A stretch of DNA of 64,000 nt from Dicyema japonicum (taxonomy: Eukaryota; Dicyemida; Rhombozoa; Dicyemidae), in NCBI GenBank assembly GCA_011109175.1, contig RDEW01000006.1, positions 1,448,133 to 1,512,132 of the forward strand, read 5' to 3'. Below the pieces are notes generated by a model. That model was not told the origin of the DNA, made no database searches, and saw only the letters and a program-made list of their open reading frames with translations. Positions 54,786 to 64,000 of this stretch are shown piece after piece (position 1 is the stretch's first letter; each line of letters starts with the position of its first letter). The position numbers and the translations under genes were made by a program.

Positions 54786-56437
54786 AGGAACAGCTAGTTA
54801 TCCTCAATGACAAAAAATCACACACAGCATCAAGACCCGGAAACTCCAATACAGCTCCTGACCTCACTCTATGTTCTCAACCACTATCTTAGGCGATATC
54901 CTGAAAAACTATATATGATCTCCACTCTGACCATAATTTAATTCTTATGTCAATTGAACTACTCCCGCCTATTCTTAGGCTCTGAAAACCATAATAAATT
55001 ACTAACGTGCAAAATGGGATTCATTCAGCGGAGAAACGGATAAAATTTCTATCCGAAATTTGATCGATGGTACAATTTCATCAGAATTAACCACCAAACA
55101 AAACTAAAGGATTTTTGAAGTACTTTACGTGGAATTCAGTCGAGATAAAATAGAATGGAGACAACCCACGCCACCAATATTGGTAAGAACACCACGTGAT
55201 TTTGCACATCAGGCAGATATCAAAATGGACCACTACGCAAAAGTGGGTCACATCAGCATGAACAGATGCTCCCGTCCATGCAAATTGAAAAACTTTCAAA
55301 CTCCTCAAGGAAAACCGATTGCAATCAGATTGATGTCGAAAAACTTATCAAAACGCCAAAAACTTTCCTGCCAAATGGCTTATGGAATCTGCATTCAAAG
55401 CACGTGGGAATGCAAGGACTCAAGGCAATAACAAACATAATTTCTGTGTCCGTCAACAACTGCCGAATTGTTGCGATACGGAAAAATCCAAAATAATCCC
55501 AACTTTGAAGTCCAAAAGAGATCCTTTGGATCCGGGATCTTTCAGACCAATTTCACTACTATCTGTAGTATCGAAAATTGTTGCACGTGTTGTATTAAAA
55601 CTAATTTTGGAGTATCTTCTTTTCCCAGATATTCAACATGGCCTTTGTCCACAATACTACACATCTCCCAACTCTAACTCAATATATCGCTGATGGTCTC
55701 AACAATACTCCCAACGGAATATCCTTGTCTCGATGACTTAACCAAGGCCTTTGATCGAACATCAAGGTTCTAAGCAACAAAATTCTTGCATCTAAAATTC
55801 CTCCACTTCTTCAGAATAGGCCATCAAACTTCCTCTCTGGAAGAATTGTTCAGATTGAAGTGATGTCCTGTCTATCGCACTACCTATTCCTTCCAATTGA
55901 AGTTACCCAAGGCTCAGTTTTGTTTCCTACCTCATTCAACTTGCACCTAAGTGAGATTCCATCCAATTCCAAGACACTTCTCCTATAGTATGCGGATGAC
56001 CTGATTATCGCATCTAAAAATAAATACGTTAACGAAGGATGTTCAGAACCACCTAAACACTCTTGGAGGGTGGCTTGGAGCAAATCACCTACCCCACTCT
56101 CCATCGAAATCCACCGTCGCTGTATTCACGTCCAACGTCTGCCAACTAAATTTTCAACCAATTTCAACAAGAAAAACACTCACCGTTACGACACATCCAA
56201 AAAATACTTGGAGTCATTTACGACCAACTACTAACTTTCTCGAAACCGACGTATGATGTCCTCTGTCCCTTTTGCAACCTCTACGTGTTGGCAACAAATC
56301 ACCTATCTGAATGTCATGAATTAGCACAATGTTCGTCTACAATGCCGGGACTGACCGATCTATGGGACCGATCGGCATTTGCCTTGTCCTATTTAACAGC
56401 TGACCTCCTACAAGTTAGTGAGGTCGGAATTACTTAA
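54780..56437 (+). pseudogene. Jockey/CR1-like LINE: endonuclease end, RT, C-terminal zinc knuckle
   Basis: The endonuclease end reads SRPGNSNTAPDLTLCSQPLS and DLHSDHNLILMSIELLPP (SDHxxI). Linker and RT: PLDPGSFRPISLLSVVSKIV, FPDIQHGLCPQYYTS, LTKAFDRTS-like palm, VTQGSVLFPTSFNLHLSEIP, YADDLIIASKN with intact YADD after a stop. The C-terminus reads VLCPFCNLYVLATNHLSECH (CCHC knuckle) and ends EVGIT with a stop at about 56437. At least six frame changes. Confidence 0.72.
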
Positions 56438-56529
56438 CTAATCAACATAGTGAAAATACACTATGAATTTATTATCCAAAATTAATAATCTAATTTGGTA
56501 CGTATTTATATAAGGTTAGCCACTTTTCA

Positions 56530-56850
56530 GCATATACTACACTTTACCAAGAGCCATTTTAGTCATTGCTCTTCACAGCAAGACACACACTTTATTTAAG
56601 TAAGGAACGTTATCATAACTAATCGATGAGGAGAACTAAGGAATGCTCTTCACTTCTTTTTTTCTTTTTGTCGGGTGTGAGTCATTTTGTAGACGATCCG
56701 GTTCCCCAGTGAAATGTCCACTGTTGACGGCATCACTCGTCAAGACAAAGTATCGTAGATGCGTGGGACCTTCAGCCGGAATGTACAGTAGCTTGATTTA
56801 AACTAGGAGTCATCAGGCCTTCTGCCCGGCACTCGTTACATCGTGCCACC
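56530..56850 (-). mobile_element. tRNA-derived SINE copy
   Basis: Reversed, it aligns with the full SINE at 43963-44280: GGTCCCACGCATCTACGATA, GACGAGTGATGCCGTCAACA, AAGAAGTGAAGAGCATTCCT, TTCCTTACTTAAATAAAGTG, ATGGCTCTTGG. The tRNA-like head (GCACGATGTAACGAGTGCC...) is diverged. Confidence 0.75.
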
Positions 56851-57225
56851 CTGCCAGAATAAGGAAATAAGAAAAATAAATGAATGACCACAAGGCCCTG
56901 CGTTATCCGTATATAGTAAACCACAAAATAACAAAATAAATAATATTTATTACGACTCGCAGAGATCTTCGCTTTCACGTCGAGTCCAGGAAAAAGCAAA
57001 GAGATCTTGAAATTAACTTCCATCAAGAGATATTCTGCTTTCACCCAGTGGCGCTTGAGTTCCACTCTGACATTCTTAGGGAGCAGAGATTCTGAAACGC
57101 TAATATTAAGAGGTATGGGTTACAATATTTTGCTGTCTTTAAGGCCCACGTGGCACGAGTAGACACAATGTCGTTTATTTTTCATAAATATGATTAGAGA
57201 ATCTTTAGTTGGAGATAAATACTGA
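56850..57225. other. No gene identified
   Basis: The minus frame 56772-57065 overlaps the SINE and is not convincing. I see nothing else. Confidence 0.35.
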
Positions 57226-57229
57226 GGAT

Positions 57230-57335
57230 ATATAGTCATATCCTTGACCAAGGTCACCAAGGATCTGCGTCAGACAGGATGGCTTCGAGAGCCTCGCAAA
57301 TCGATAGCTATCGTCAGAGTTTTCGTCTAATTCAG
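57230..57335 (+). mobile_element. RLE-family 3' end
   Basis: Reads LTKVTKDLRQTGWLREPRKS, IAIVRVFV, the counterpart of IGSTIQRVTKDPHETGLLQE ... VAIVRG in the copy at 61563-61800. Confidence 0.5.
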
Positions 57336-57960
57336 TGATCTGGTATCTGCGCCTCTCCTCACATTTCGGTGTTGTCTATATTCCTTTATAATCCCCCAGA
57401 AAGGGGAAGGTTTCTTTACAAGTGTATATGCATACTCCGAGTAGGCATTAATCTCTTCTTTGAGTGGATCTTTTGCTGAGCCTTTTGTGGGACAGGGGGT
57501 GTATCCATGGTGGACATGCGTGTTCGGTAGTTGGAAAGATATACTGTTTGTATAAAAATTCGAGGAAAGGAATGTAAGAAATCGGGGATCTGGCAAAGGT
57601 CTTGAAAATCCCAATTTTATTTTGCACGTGATGTGTGAATGTGAACAGTGGGTCTAATGTGATTCCATAAATGTGAGTTTGGTTCAAAGTCTCATGTGTC
57701 CTTGTATTGTTTTTTCTGGACCCCGATGTATTGCTGAGACTATAAGATCGTCTTACGCTAATGGTCAGAACCCGATTTTGTACGCTACGTGTGTTTATAC
57801 GTACTCTCAGAAAAATTTGGCTGCTTCAGTCTCGGACCCAGGTCACGCTTTTAAACAATCCCAGGATCAGAAGAGGAGGAAATACTGAAGAATTTCGGAG
57901 GATCACTTGTTTGTCCCATTTTGTTGTTGAGACGTCAGGAATCTTTGGTCCACAAGCTGA
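57330..57960 (-). pseudogene. LINE ORF2 thumb/C-terminus
   Basis: 57448-57687 reads IYGITLDPLFTFTHHVQNKI, FLEFLYKQYIFPTTEHACPP; 57327-57614 overlaps in another frame (YRQHRNVRRGADT...LN). The GxTLDPxxTFxxHVxN and YKQYIxPxxEHACPPW motifs follow the RT in the Jockey-like LINEs. Upstream, 57700-57960 holds RT pieces in poor frames. Confidence 0.62.
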
Positions 57961-58100
57961 CGATCTAGTCCGTCGGACAAGATAGACCAAGTTAGTGACG
58001 ACACTCCAAGATAGACCAAGTTAGCGACGTCTTCATGATCCTCAAACTGCACTTTTGTTGGTTGAATCCTCGAAAGTCAGATCCACAGAGCGTTAGTTAT
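57890..58100 (+). pseudogene. RLE-family fragment
   Basis: Reads VETSGIFGPQADDLVRRTR with a partial internal duplication: the 20-bp ATAGACCAAGTTAG block recurs at about 57984 and 58012. It matches the 15600 and 61563 copies. Confidence 0.52.
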
Positions 58101-58139
58101 CTCCGTCAAAAAGATCTAACCTCAAGAGATACATTAATG

Positions 58140-58500
58140 GCTAGTATTTTGCAGAGACGGAAAACGACCAGATTGGATGATAATCTTCTCTTTTAAAGCC
58201 GGGAAACCTCTCGTCTGGGACGCCACTTGCACCGACATGTCTACCCCTTGTAACCTACTCAAAGTACCTCTGGAGCCTGTTCTGCGCTGAGAGGCCGAGA
58301 GGTTGAAGCGGGCAAAGTACACGGTCCTACCACATGATTTTTTGTTCGCTCCAATCCCCATTGAGAAGTCTGGTTCTCTTGCGTCTGCGATGCTGGAATT
58401 CTTGAGTCATCTAGGGAATCGATCAGGAGACCCCCGTGAGGGCTGCTAGTTATATGAGCGAATCTCACTCGCCATCTTGAAAGGTAATAGCCAGGTAAAT
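58140..58500 (+). pseudogene. RLE-family fragment with the PD...D motif
   Basis: Reads GKRPDWMIIFSFKAGKPLVW, DATCTDMSTPCNLLKVPLEP, a stop, then PIEKSGSLASAMLEFLSHLG, NRSGDPREG: the RPD-x-...-LVWDAT core followed by the C-terminal helices. The order is the same as in the intact copy at 29263-29758, but clearly diverged. Confidence 0.62.
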
Positions 58501-59165
58501 GTGTTTCTTTAACTGTTAAATTGCCTCTGTGGTGATAATTGAATTTTAATTAACCACTAGGAGTTAAAAAATAAATCGTAAGGTTAAATTTTTTTAACTT
58601 TATTTTTTTAATTATTTCAACAAATTATTATTTATGAAAGATCTAAGAACTCAAGGGAACTTTTGTTTCCAACATTTTTGACGACGGGGATGGAAGTGAA
58701 CTTAGAGGCAGACTTGGTTCTAAACTGACTGCGGTCTGTTGTGAAGGGGTAAAAGACGACTTGGCTGGTCAAGAGCTGAGAAGATTGAAGTACAACCAGG
58801 AGAAAATATTATTTAGACGCCCTTGAAAAAGAGAGAGGCGGTGGTACATCAAAATAGCATGAAGCAATCCCGATTTCATCAGGTACTTTAGAAAATCCAT
58901 TATGTGGAGTGTATTCGGGTTTATCGGTAAGCTAGATAGCTGTTTCATCCGAGTTCTTCCTTCATCCATGCCCTGAAATCCACTCACCAAAGATCTGGCT
59001 CTTCACAGGCCGAAACTTTTAAAAAAGAAATTCGAGAACCTTGGAGGACTATTCATCTTCAAATGGTGTCGCCAAAAAGGACCATTATCATCTCCCAATC
59101 CACTACTCAAAATTCGCTTGGTCATTTCCCTTTATTAGTAAAACTTCACAAATATAAGAAATTGT
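58500..59165 (-). other. Unassigned, with a possible gene fragment at 58769-58990
   Basis: The minus frame 58769-58990 reads MKQLSSLPINPNTLHIMDFL, KYLMKSGLLHAILMYHRLSL, FQGRLNNIFSW. A 26-nt GT...AG stretch lies at its 5' end (GTGAGTGGATTT...GAAG) and a 21-nt one at its 3' end, both of host size, but I could not close a frame through them. Not recognised. Confidence 0.3.
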
Positions 59166-59169
59166 TTTT

Positions 59170-59330
59170 AAGACATGTTTTTATCAGTTGAGCCACCTGA
59201 AACATTACACACGAACAATGGAAAAGAGTTTTGTAACTTTAAAGTATCAGCATTATTATGTGATTGGGGGATAACGGCGATTCATGGTAGACCAAATGAG
59301 ATTAAGGAGATTTTGATGGCCATATGAGAG
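59170..59330 (+). pseudogene. Integrase core fragment (Ginger/Gypsy type)
   Basis: Reads PPETLHTNNGKEFCNFKVSA, LLCDWGITAIHGRPNEIKEI. The TDNGxEF catalytic segment is TNNG here (Asp to Asn). Compare TDNGLEFRNFFLKE at 21790. Confidence 0.6.
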
Positions 59331-59899
59331 AAAAAACAGAAATTAACATACAACTAAATCATACCTGTATTATTTTAAACAAAAAGTTTTATTTGATCTT
59401 AAAAGGATAATTCTAATTAAAATGTTCTCTATCCAATTCGTTTCCTCTTCGAGCAACTATGGGAGTAAACCCAATTGTCACAGTCCTTTTTTTCGCTCAC
59501 ACTCTTCTCTTGAATTTTTTCATAGGGCGAGTTACAGAAGCATCAATTCCAGAAAGAGGCTGGACTAACTCGATGGCAATTGTATTTATTTCCACGAATA
59601 GAGAAAGATGACTAAAGAAGGACAAACAAGTTTCGAATAGGTCAATAAGAGTTTGGGAATCACTACTGAGTTAGGTAAAATGTGAGCAAATCCCATAAGT
59701 TAGAAAGTACTGCCGGTTCTGAGAAAAAGAAAACTGCACTGTTAGTGATTTGTAAGGATTCTCAGTTTAGTAGATGTGGCCTAAAATTCTTTGTTTTTCA
59801 GTCAATTCAGGCCATTTAAGAATTCATCATGTAATCTTCTACATAGTAAACTTGGTAGCCTTTGCTTGAGTGGTTGATTAACTCTAATGTTTTTCATGC

Positions 59900-60145
59900 C
59901 TCTATCGTACTCTCAGTCTGTCTATTCTACCCGTTTACAATTGCAACTTTCAACATCAGTAGACTCACTTTGGACACTAAACAGGATACCTTGTGCATGG
60001 ATTTGGAACGATACAAAATTAACGTGGCCTGCCTACAGAGGTGGAATATGCAACAAAATTATACTATCACCGCCGATTTACGTCACTATGAAATGGGCTT
60101 CGCAGTTCATCTATCACTTGTGACTCGGATACTCAAGAGTTACTG
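59900..60145 (+). pseudogene. RTE-like APE endonuclease N-terminus
   Basis: Reads TIATFNISRLTLDTKQDTLC, MDLERYKINVACLQRWNMQQ, HYEMGFAVHLSLVTRILKSY: the FNxRTL, LxxxxIDVxxLQExR and GxGFAVH motifs that begin the endonuclease. The rest is lost. Confidence 0.62.
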
Positions 60146-60149
60146 ACCG

Positions 60150-60429
60150 AATCGCTATCTTTCCACTAGACATTGGATCACGTAAAAAGAACTCGATTAT
60201 GTCTGCATAAATGTCGAGACATGCGAAGAGGAAATGGATTTTGTTACATGAGACATGCGAGGAGGTAAGTTACTTGGAGATAACGGATAGTGAAGAACCT
60301 AAGTATTAATACGCTTATGGGCAACATGGAACTGCATTAACAAACTTAACTAATTGTAGTTTTTTGCGATTAAAGGAATAAGTATTTGACAAAACGAGAA
60401 AACGTGAAATCCAGCAATAAGTCAACTAA
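60150..60429. other. No gene identified
   Basis: Includes GATGGATTTTGTTACATGAGACATGCGAGG-type short direct repeats of ACATGCGA (about 60222 and 60250). I see nothing else. Confidence 0.3.
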
Positions 60430-61240
60430 CTACTGAATTGGCTTCATTACAAACAATCCTTGAAACGAATAATTCTCATCTGAGGATGGTTCATAATAAT
60501 AATAAGAATCAGGTCCCTTATCAAAGCATTCGACAAAATATGACGAAAGACCGAACATTCCAATTTCATTCAGATTCTTTCCTATTACATACTGTCCCCC
60601 AGTATCCTGATTTAGATATTGGTGCCAGTTGTTTCCAAAGTTTCTACCATATCTGGCATACACGACAGTTTTGTTGTTAAATTGCATTGAAAGCATTTGT
60701 GGGGGCAACTCTCCTGGCTTTGATGACTTCAGAAAGGGAGTGAGGGACAACCCAATCAAGGCTACAAATAAACATGAACTCTACCAAGCAAAATAAATCC
60801 AATTGACATGAATTTTGTTACTGGAGTAAAGGTGGATGGGATTTTTTCATTCGTCGTGAGCGTTTGAGTGGTAGAGAGGGTAGTAGAGGGGGAAGTAGAA
60901 GAAGTAGTAGGTTTCGGGGTCTTTTTAGGTTTCGAGACTTTATTCTGTTGATAAAAATTATAGTTATTACAGTTGTTGTAAGAATCGTCTCCGATAGGGT
61001 TTGAACAAGTTTCGATTTTATATCACTTTTTATGGATTTTTAATATCGTTGTACTGGTCCTTATTTATATATTTTCCATCCACACAGACATCGGTATCCA
61101 TGTTCACACCAACACTTTCTGTAAGGTTAAAATCCAACTTTACCTGTAAAGATAAGTGCTCGCTTAGGTTTGTCCAAGTTTTCTATGAGGTTTTTGTAGA
61201 CTTCGTTTGTATCGGAGAAATTTCATCAGATGTGTGCAAT
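60430..61240 (-). CDS. Single-pass membrane protein with Thr-rich stalk and Tyr-rich tail (5' end unresolved)
   Basis: Reading down: EVYKNLIENLDKPKRALIFT, a 25-nt intron (61119-61143), ESVGVNMDTDVCVDGKYINK, DQYNDIKN, a frame break near 61025, ETCSNPIGDDSYNNCNNYNF. Next is a Pro/Ser/Thr stalk (PKKTPKPTTSSTSPSTTLST) and a hydrophobic segment FMSIGFILL, continued after a 23-nt intron (60762-60784) by ALIGLSLTPFL. The cytosolic tail of about 85 residues includes YARYGRNFGNNWHQYL and GPDSYYYYEPSSDE, with a stop at 60430. The exact join inside the membrane segment is strong evidence for a host gene. The Cys-containing part would be extracellular. The initiator is not found; the ATG at about 61256 is followed by stops unless another exon or indel is involved. 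No family recognised. Confidence 0.55.
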
Positions 61241-61359
61241 AATTTGTACAGCCATATGTGGAGCAATTTAGTTAAAGCATTGGCTAATGAAGAATTTTAA
61301 TTTATAGTTGTTTTTTTTAATTAATTATAAAATTGGTTTCTTTTAATTTGACCCTTTAC

Positions 61360-61545
61360 AAAGTTATTAAGTATTTTGACAAAGTTATTAAACATTTTGA
61401 CAAAGTTATTAAATATTTTGACAAATTATTAAACATTTTGACAAAGTTATTAATATTTTGACAAAATTATTAAATTTTATGACAAAGTTATTAAATTTTT
61501 TGACAAAGTTATTAAATTTTATGACAAAGTTATTAAATAAATCGG
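61360..61545. repeat. Tandem repeat, about 22-bp unit, eight to nine copies
   Basis: GACAAAGTTATTAAATATTT and close variants repeat head to tail, some with ATTTTATGA in place of ATATTTTGA. AT-rich and non-coding. Confidence 0.85.
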
Positions 61546-61562
61546 AAAACCCTGTATTATTT

Positions 61563-61800
61563 TTAATTTTTTAAATTAATTAATTTATTAAAAAATAAAT
61601 TAAAAGTTAGAGTTTTAATGGCTATGCTGATTCCTCTGACGATAGCTACCGAGATAAGCTCTTGTAACAATCCAGTCTCATGTGGATCCTTGGTGACCCT
61701 TTGGATTGTTGAGCCGATCCGACTGACTAGATCGTCAGCTTTTGAGTCAAGGATTTTTGACGTCTCTACAGCACTTGTCCAACAACGAGGGAGCATTCTC
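61563..61800 (-). mobile_element. RLE-family fragment, open frame
   Basis: Reads VETSKILDSKADDLVSRIGS, TIQRVTKDPHETGLLQELIS, VAIVRGISIAIKTLTF and a stop. It is the C-terminal third of the RLE domain, subfamily of 15600 and 57890. It abuts the FARSA-like pseudogene, whose 5' end it probably removed. Confidence 0.62.
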
Positions 61801-62994
61801 TTCCATAAAATTACCTTCTCAGTTGACCATCAAAAGATAGTTGGAGCCATCCAAACCATATCCTCAATAGACTTGCAGGTTTGTTTATATTCTTAAAAAG
61901 ATTATAAATTTTTAATTAAAATCAGACAGAGAAATCAAGCTCGCCGACTATTGTCTCGACATCATCAATGAAGGTACGCTTGAAGCACGTGTCTTTTCAC
62001 TTTTGAAATGCCAGCCCAAAAATAATGATGGAACTAATTGAGGTAGTCTTAGTTTTTCACTAAGAACGCTTTTCCGAACGCCATGCTTAAACAACGTCAT
62101 TTTCCTTGGATGGGTGAACGTTGATGAATGTGACGAGGACACGTGTTTCCTTTCAAATGGTGATAAAATTGAGGCCACTACAGTAGCTCTTCTACGAGAC
62201 ATTCAATCATTTAAGAACTCTCTCGACGCCTCCGTGCTTCTGATTAAACAGAAGTTTACCACTTAAAAGCAAGTATTAAACTAATCTGTAGTAAAGTGAG
62301 TTATTTTTCTTGACACATGGAGCAGCTTTTAAACGTGTGTGTCAAAAGAGGAGACTGATTTGACGCCTGCTAGAGTGAGCCAATTGGTTATTATGAGGTA
62401 TCAGTCGGACTGGCACCACAAGTATGTGAAGAACATCTCAAGGACTCACACGACTGCGACAACTACCAAGATGCTGCATATTCTGGCCCAGAAGGAGTTT
62501 AAACCTATGAAGTATTTCTTGATCGACCGTGTATTCAGCAATGAATTAGTGGATGCCACACATTTGGCAGAATTCAACCAAATTGAAGAATCTGATCGAT
62601 TATGATATGTCTCTGGTTTGATGGGTTTAGTGACCCCGTTTTCTTTAATAAGTTGGGTTGGTGAGTTTGAGTGAGTTTAGGGATCACGGATCTGCTGTTC
62701 AAGGTTGCCTATAATCCATATATGGAACCAAGCATGGAGATATTCCACGACCATAAACGTTAGTGGTGTTGTTATTGTAGAATTAAACAAGTTAATGGAG
62801 ATATGGAACAGTGGAGTAATCAGAAGGGAGGTATTGTCACCAATGGGATTCCCCGATAATGTGAATTGTATTGCATGGGAGATTTCATTTGAGAGACCAA
62901 CCATGATTTTTTATGAAATGACTAATATACGGATTTGGTGGGACGCCGTGTTGGAGTTAAAAATTTAAGGAGTTTTTTGTCAACGGAATTTTAA
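61800..62994 (+). pseudogene. FARSA: Cytosolic phenylalanyl-tRNA synthetase alpha subunit, unprocessed pseudogene
   Basis: Fragments follow FARSA in order: VDHQKIVGAIQTISSIDLQ (N-terminal winged helix), [51 protein letters not shown] jump follows that drops roughly 100 residues, including the catalytic motif 1 region. Then come [46 protein letters not shown] (motif 2), AYNPYMEPSMEIFHDHK, MEIWNSGVIRREVLSPMGFP, CIAWEISFERPTMIFY (motif 3) and NIR...LVGRRVGVKNL. Introns of 22 nt (62043-62064), 24 nt (62657-62680) and 22 nt (62759-62780) remain, so the copy arose by DNA duplication, not retroposition. At least five frame breaks plus the internal deletion indicate loss of function. Confidence 0.78.
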
Positions 62995-63250
62995 ACACGT
63001 TTACTCTAAGTGAGTTCATTCCCTCTGCAAACACCTGCTATTTGGAAGTTCTATTCCCTCAATTCAAACTCGGATTCAGAAGTCTTTGTTTTGATTGCTA
63101 TTCTTTTCTTTTGATGATTTTCCAAGCCAGAATATCCAGAAATTGGAACAAAGGCTTCCGTAGGAATCTCCACGTCTTCCTTGCCTTGGTTTTGCCTCCC
63201 CATTCCTCGCTTGAGTCTTCTGTGAGAATCAACAAACACAGAACAGTTTA
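62995..63250. other. No gene called
   Basis: Both strands are open for 70-80 codons (minus strand includes VEIPTEAFVPISGYSGLENH). No homology recognised. Confidence 0.22.
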
Positions 63251-63251
63251 A

Positions 63252-63396
63252 ATGGAAGACTCTTTGAGGTACTCTTCGACATGTCAGATTCAGCACTCTT
63301 CCTGTTCAGTTTTTGTACAGAGGATAAGGAAGGACATTGAAGAAAATGGATTTCCGTATTTGGGGAGGAATTGTGATTATCTCACTCCAATTACTG
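63252..63396 (+). CDS. Probable first coding exon of an unidentified gene
   Basis: The ATG at 63252 opens MEDSLRYSSTCQIQHSSCSV, FVQRIRKDIEENGFPYLGRN, CDYLTPITG and meets a GT donor (GTAATTAACT) in phase 1. The composition is globular. A later exon-like stretch at 63916-64000 follows an AG (TTTATCTCAAG) and reads VLNSEVDVQEEPGETAVLSS, DSLSQVVY, so the intron would be about 520 nt and contain SINE debris. The gene continues beyond the window. Not recognised. Confidence 0.38.
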
Positions 63397-63399
63397 GTA

Positions 63400-63910
63400 A
63401 TTAACTATTTTATTTACATATTGTAATTAACTTAATTCATTTGAGGCCACGTGCTTGAGCTCATCATATGAGCAATAATATTGTACTTAGTTCTTTTTAA
63501 ATAACGTGGTTGAATTATGTGATTAGATTATTAAGTTTTGTAGCACAAACTGACTATTCAATAACGACCACATGCTCAAGCTAACTCAATGGCCAATGCT
63601 CGTCTCACATAGATTTTGCAAGTCACGTAATATTTATGTAAAGAATAATGCAATTAAAAAAGTTTTCAGGTTAAAAATTTTGGTCTTTAGATAATAATTT
63701 TACAATTATAAAAATCTTTACTGAATAGATTAGGAGATTTCTTCAAAGAGCCGTATATGTATAGACAATTATGAAGAGCCATATTAGCTATAGTTCTTCC
63801 TAGGCAGAACACACACTCTATATGCATGTAAAAACTCAAAAATAGCTTCTGTCAAGTTTAATTTTTTAATCTTTTTAATTGGTTACAAGTGTTACTAATC
63901 ATTTTATCTC
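63400..63910 (+). other. Probable intron with SINE 3'-end remnant
   Basis: AT-rich. About 63755-63830 (AGAGCCGTATATGTATAGAC, GAAGAGCCATATTAGCTATA, AGAACACACACTCTATATG) matches, reversed, the SINE 3' tail (GGCTCT...AAAGTGTGTGT). Confidence 0.4.
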
Positions 63911-63915
63911 AAGAA

Positions 63916-64000
63916 GTTCTGAACTCGGAGGTTGATGTCCAAGAGGAACCAGGAGAAACAGCTGTCTTGTCTAGTGATTCGCTTTCTCAAGTTGTATATG
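63916..64000 (+). CDS. Possible downstream exon, cut by the window edge
   Basis: Open after AG at 63915: EVLNSEVDVQEEPGETAVL, SSDSLSQVVY. Acidic and Ser-rich. It would follow the exon at 63252-63396. Phase compatibility could not be fixed because the acceptor choice is ambiguous by one or two bases. Confidence 0.3.

Noticed and set aside
61001-61300. 99-codon plus-strand ORF with a hydrophobic start
   Set aside because: It lies antisense to the membrane-protein exons at 61020-61240, which join in frame through 25- and 23-nt introns; the plus ORF has no such support.
1-64000. CRISPR arrays, operons, ribosome-binding sites and bacterial mobile elements
   Set aside because: No spaced palindromic repeats of that type; intron-containing animal genes and eukaryotic transposons show this is nuclear eukaryotic DNA.
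1-64000. tRNA, rRNA and snRNA genes
   Set aside because: A/B-box matches were all inside SINE-like repeats, and I could not fold a full cloverleaf or recognise rRNA or snRNA cores by eye.

Overview
The window is AT-rich nuclear DNA from a metazoan. A few recognisable animal genes sit among many decayed transposable elements. The spliceosomal introns are extraordinarily short: at least 25 can be read by eye at 19-28 nt, all GT...AG, and they restore conserved reading frames exactly. Introns of this size are known from dicyemid mesozoans (parasites of cephalopod kidneys), so a dicyemid is my best guess; an orthonectid or another reduced spiralian is the alternative. Single-base frameshifts in two otherwise intact genes (OAT and the WIPI-like gene) look like homopolymer assembly errors, so frames elsewhere should be read with that in mind.

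Host genes, left to right: 2131-2649 (+) a secreted His/Asn/Asp-rich repeat protein; 11746-12044 (+) an ENSA/ARPP19 homologue; 16547-17347 (-) an unrecognised four-exon gene; 18402-18617 (-) a small Cys-rich ORF; 19342-20431 (-) a UBXN7-like UBA-UAS-UBX protein; 26693-26978 (+) a small basic protein; 30028-30435 (+) the 3' part of a Thr/Ser-rich gene; 33793-35259 (-) ornithine aminotransferase with eight introns; 39005-39211 (+) a minimal BRI3-like membrane protein; 47006-48259 (-) a WIPI/PROPPIN autophagy protein; 60430-61240 (-) a single-pass membrane protein with a Thr-rich stalk and Tyr-rich tail; 61800-62994 (+) a decayed cytosolic Phe-tRNA synthetase alpha-subunit copy; 63252-64000 (+) probable exons of a gene running off the window.

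Nearly everything else is mobile DNA. (1) Non-LTR elements with an APE endonuclease, a Jockey/CR1-like RT and in two copies a 2A-like peptide (6800-10135, 36240-38520, 50680-51940, 54780-56437), plus many 3'-end fragments with a shared ...GTTATTAAATAAATAAA tail. (2) RTE-like elements (1-960, 13665-14330, 30990-31393, 33030-33400, 44940-45810, 53850-54300, 59900-60140). (3) R4/Dong-like elements with a restriction-like endonuclease (RLE) (940-2096, 5470-6790, 22550-23400, 32160-32410, 53030-53330, 54545-54785). (4) A second RLE family with the RPDG...LVWDxT signature in about a dozen 5'-truncated copies. (5) DNA transposons: hAT (ZBED5/SCAND3-like) and Tigger/pogo. (6) Integrase-core remnants of Ginger/Gypsy type. 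(7) A tRNA-derived SINE, one copy with a perfect 22-bp target duplication.

The host genes do not form a pathway; they are scattered housekeeping, trafficking and membrane genes. The main biology is the extreme intron miniaturisation inside a repeat-loaded genome. Stretches not covered by an entry hold only AT-rich sequence in which I see nothing.
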